This document shows positions 4,939 to 5,000 of a stretch of DNA of 5,000 nt, one piece after another. Below the pieces are notes generated by a model, which was not told the DNA's origin, searched no databases, and saw only the letters and a program-made list of their open reading frames with translations. The stretch lies in assembly GCA_003133425.1 (NCBI GenBank), contig PKXI01000098.1, positions 1 to 5,000 of the forward strand, read 5' to 3'. Position numbers and translations under genes: made by a program. Origin of the DNA: Acidobacteriaceae bacterium (GTDB lineage: Bacteria > Acidobacteriota > Terriglobia > Terriglobales > Acidobacteriaceae). The number at the start of each line of letters is the position of its first letter. The first letter of the stretch is position 1.

Positions 4939-5000
4939 TAGAGTGGCCGGGCCATTCCGGACGGATTGTCGCCGATGGTGACATTTCGAGTGAGCCGGAC
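4939..5000. repeat. Possible edge of a mobile element or dispersed repeat
   Basis: The 62 bases after the protease stop contain the motif copy D, GTCGCCGAT (4968-4976), plus CCGGAC twice (4957-4962 and 4995-5000) in the same orientation, 38 bases apart. Read on the minus strand, the end starts GTCCGGCTCACTCGAAATG and runs into ATCGGCGAC, a layout resembling the repeated transposase-binding ends of IS21-like elements as I remember them. The sequence is cut by the window edge, so no transposase or target duplication can be seen. Confidence 0.3.

Noticed and set aside
1..5000. Search for tRNA, rRNA, CRISPR arrays, defence or biosynthetic clusters
   Set aside because: I saw no cloverleaf, no regularly spaced repeats and no genes of such systems; the window is a mix of single-gene units plus one divergent pair.

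Overview
The window reads as chromosomal DNA from a moderately GC-rich soil bacterium, most likely an Acidobacteriota (Terriglobia-type). The main pointer is a 724-residue protein joining a CadC/OmpR-type winged helix, one membrane helix and a TolB-like propeller of WSPDG repeats, an architecture strongly expanded in that phylum. This assignment is an inference from gene types and is not proven by a marker gene.

Layout, left to right. (1) Positions 71-142 (+) hold a 23-residue hydrophobic peptide with a near-perfect Shine-Dalgarno. (2) Positions 265-660 (-) encode a single-domain VOC (glyoxalase/bleomycin-resistance fold) protein with a hairpin just past its stop. (3) Positions 661-997 are non-coding. 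(4) Positions 998-1327 (+) encode a GYD-domain protein, followed by two tandem hairpins that probably end transcription. (5) Positions 1328-1713 are non-coding but rich in structure, including a long interrupted inverted repeat. (6) Positions 1714-3888 (-) encode the membrane-tethered winged-helix/TolB-like regulator. (7) A 135-bp divergent gap separates it from (8) 4024-4938 (+), a secreted two-lobed retropepsin-like aspartic protease. (9) The last 62 bases look like the edge of a repeat or mobile element that continues outside the window.

The clearest functional pairing is the divergent regulator and protease. A one-component sensor with a propeller outside the inner membrane shares its upstream region with an exported protease, so direct control is plausible but untested. 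The VOC and GYD genes look like independent single-gene units.

The least explained signal is a short intergenic motif, GTCGCC(G/T)AT. I found it four times, all in the same orientation and all outside genes; two copies extend to an exact 15-bp repeat bracketing the VOC gene. The copy at the right edge lies in sequence that resembles an insertion-sequence terminus. The 5' leader of the protease gene is a second place to look: a possible 22-codon leader ORF stops directly before a hairpin that overlaps the ribosome binding site.
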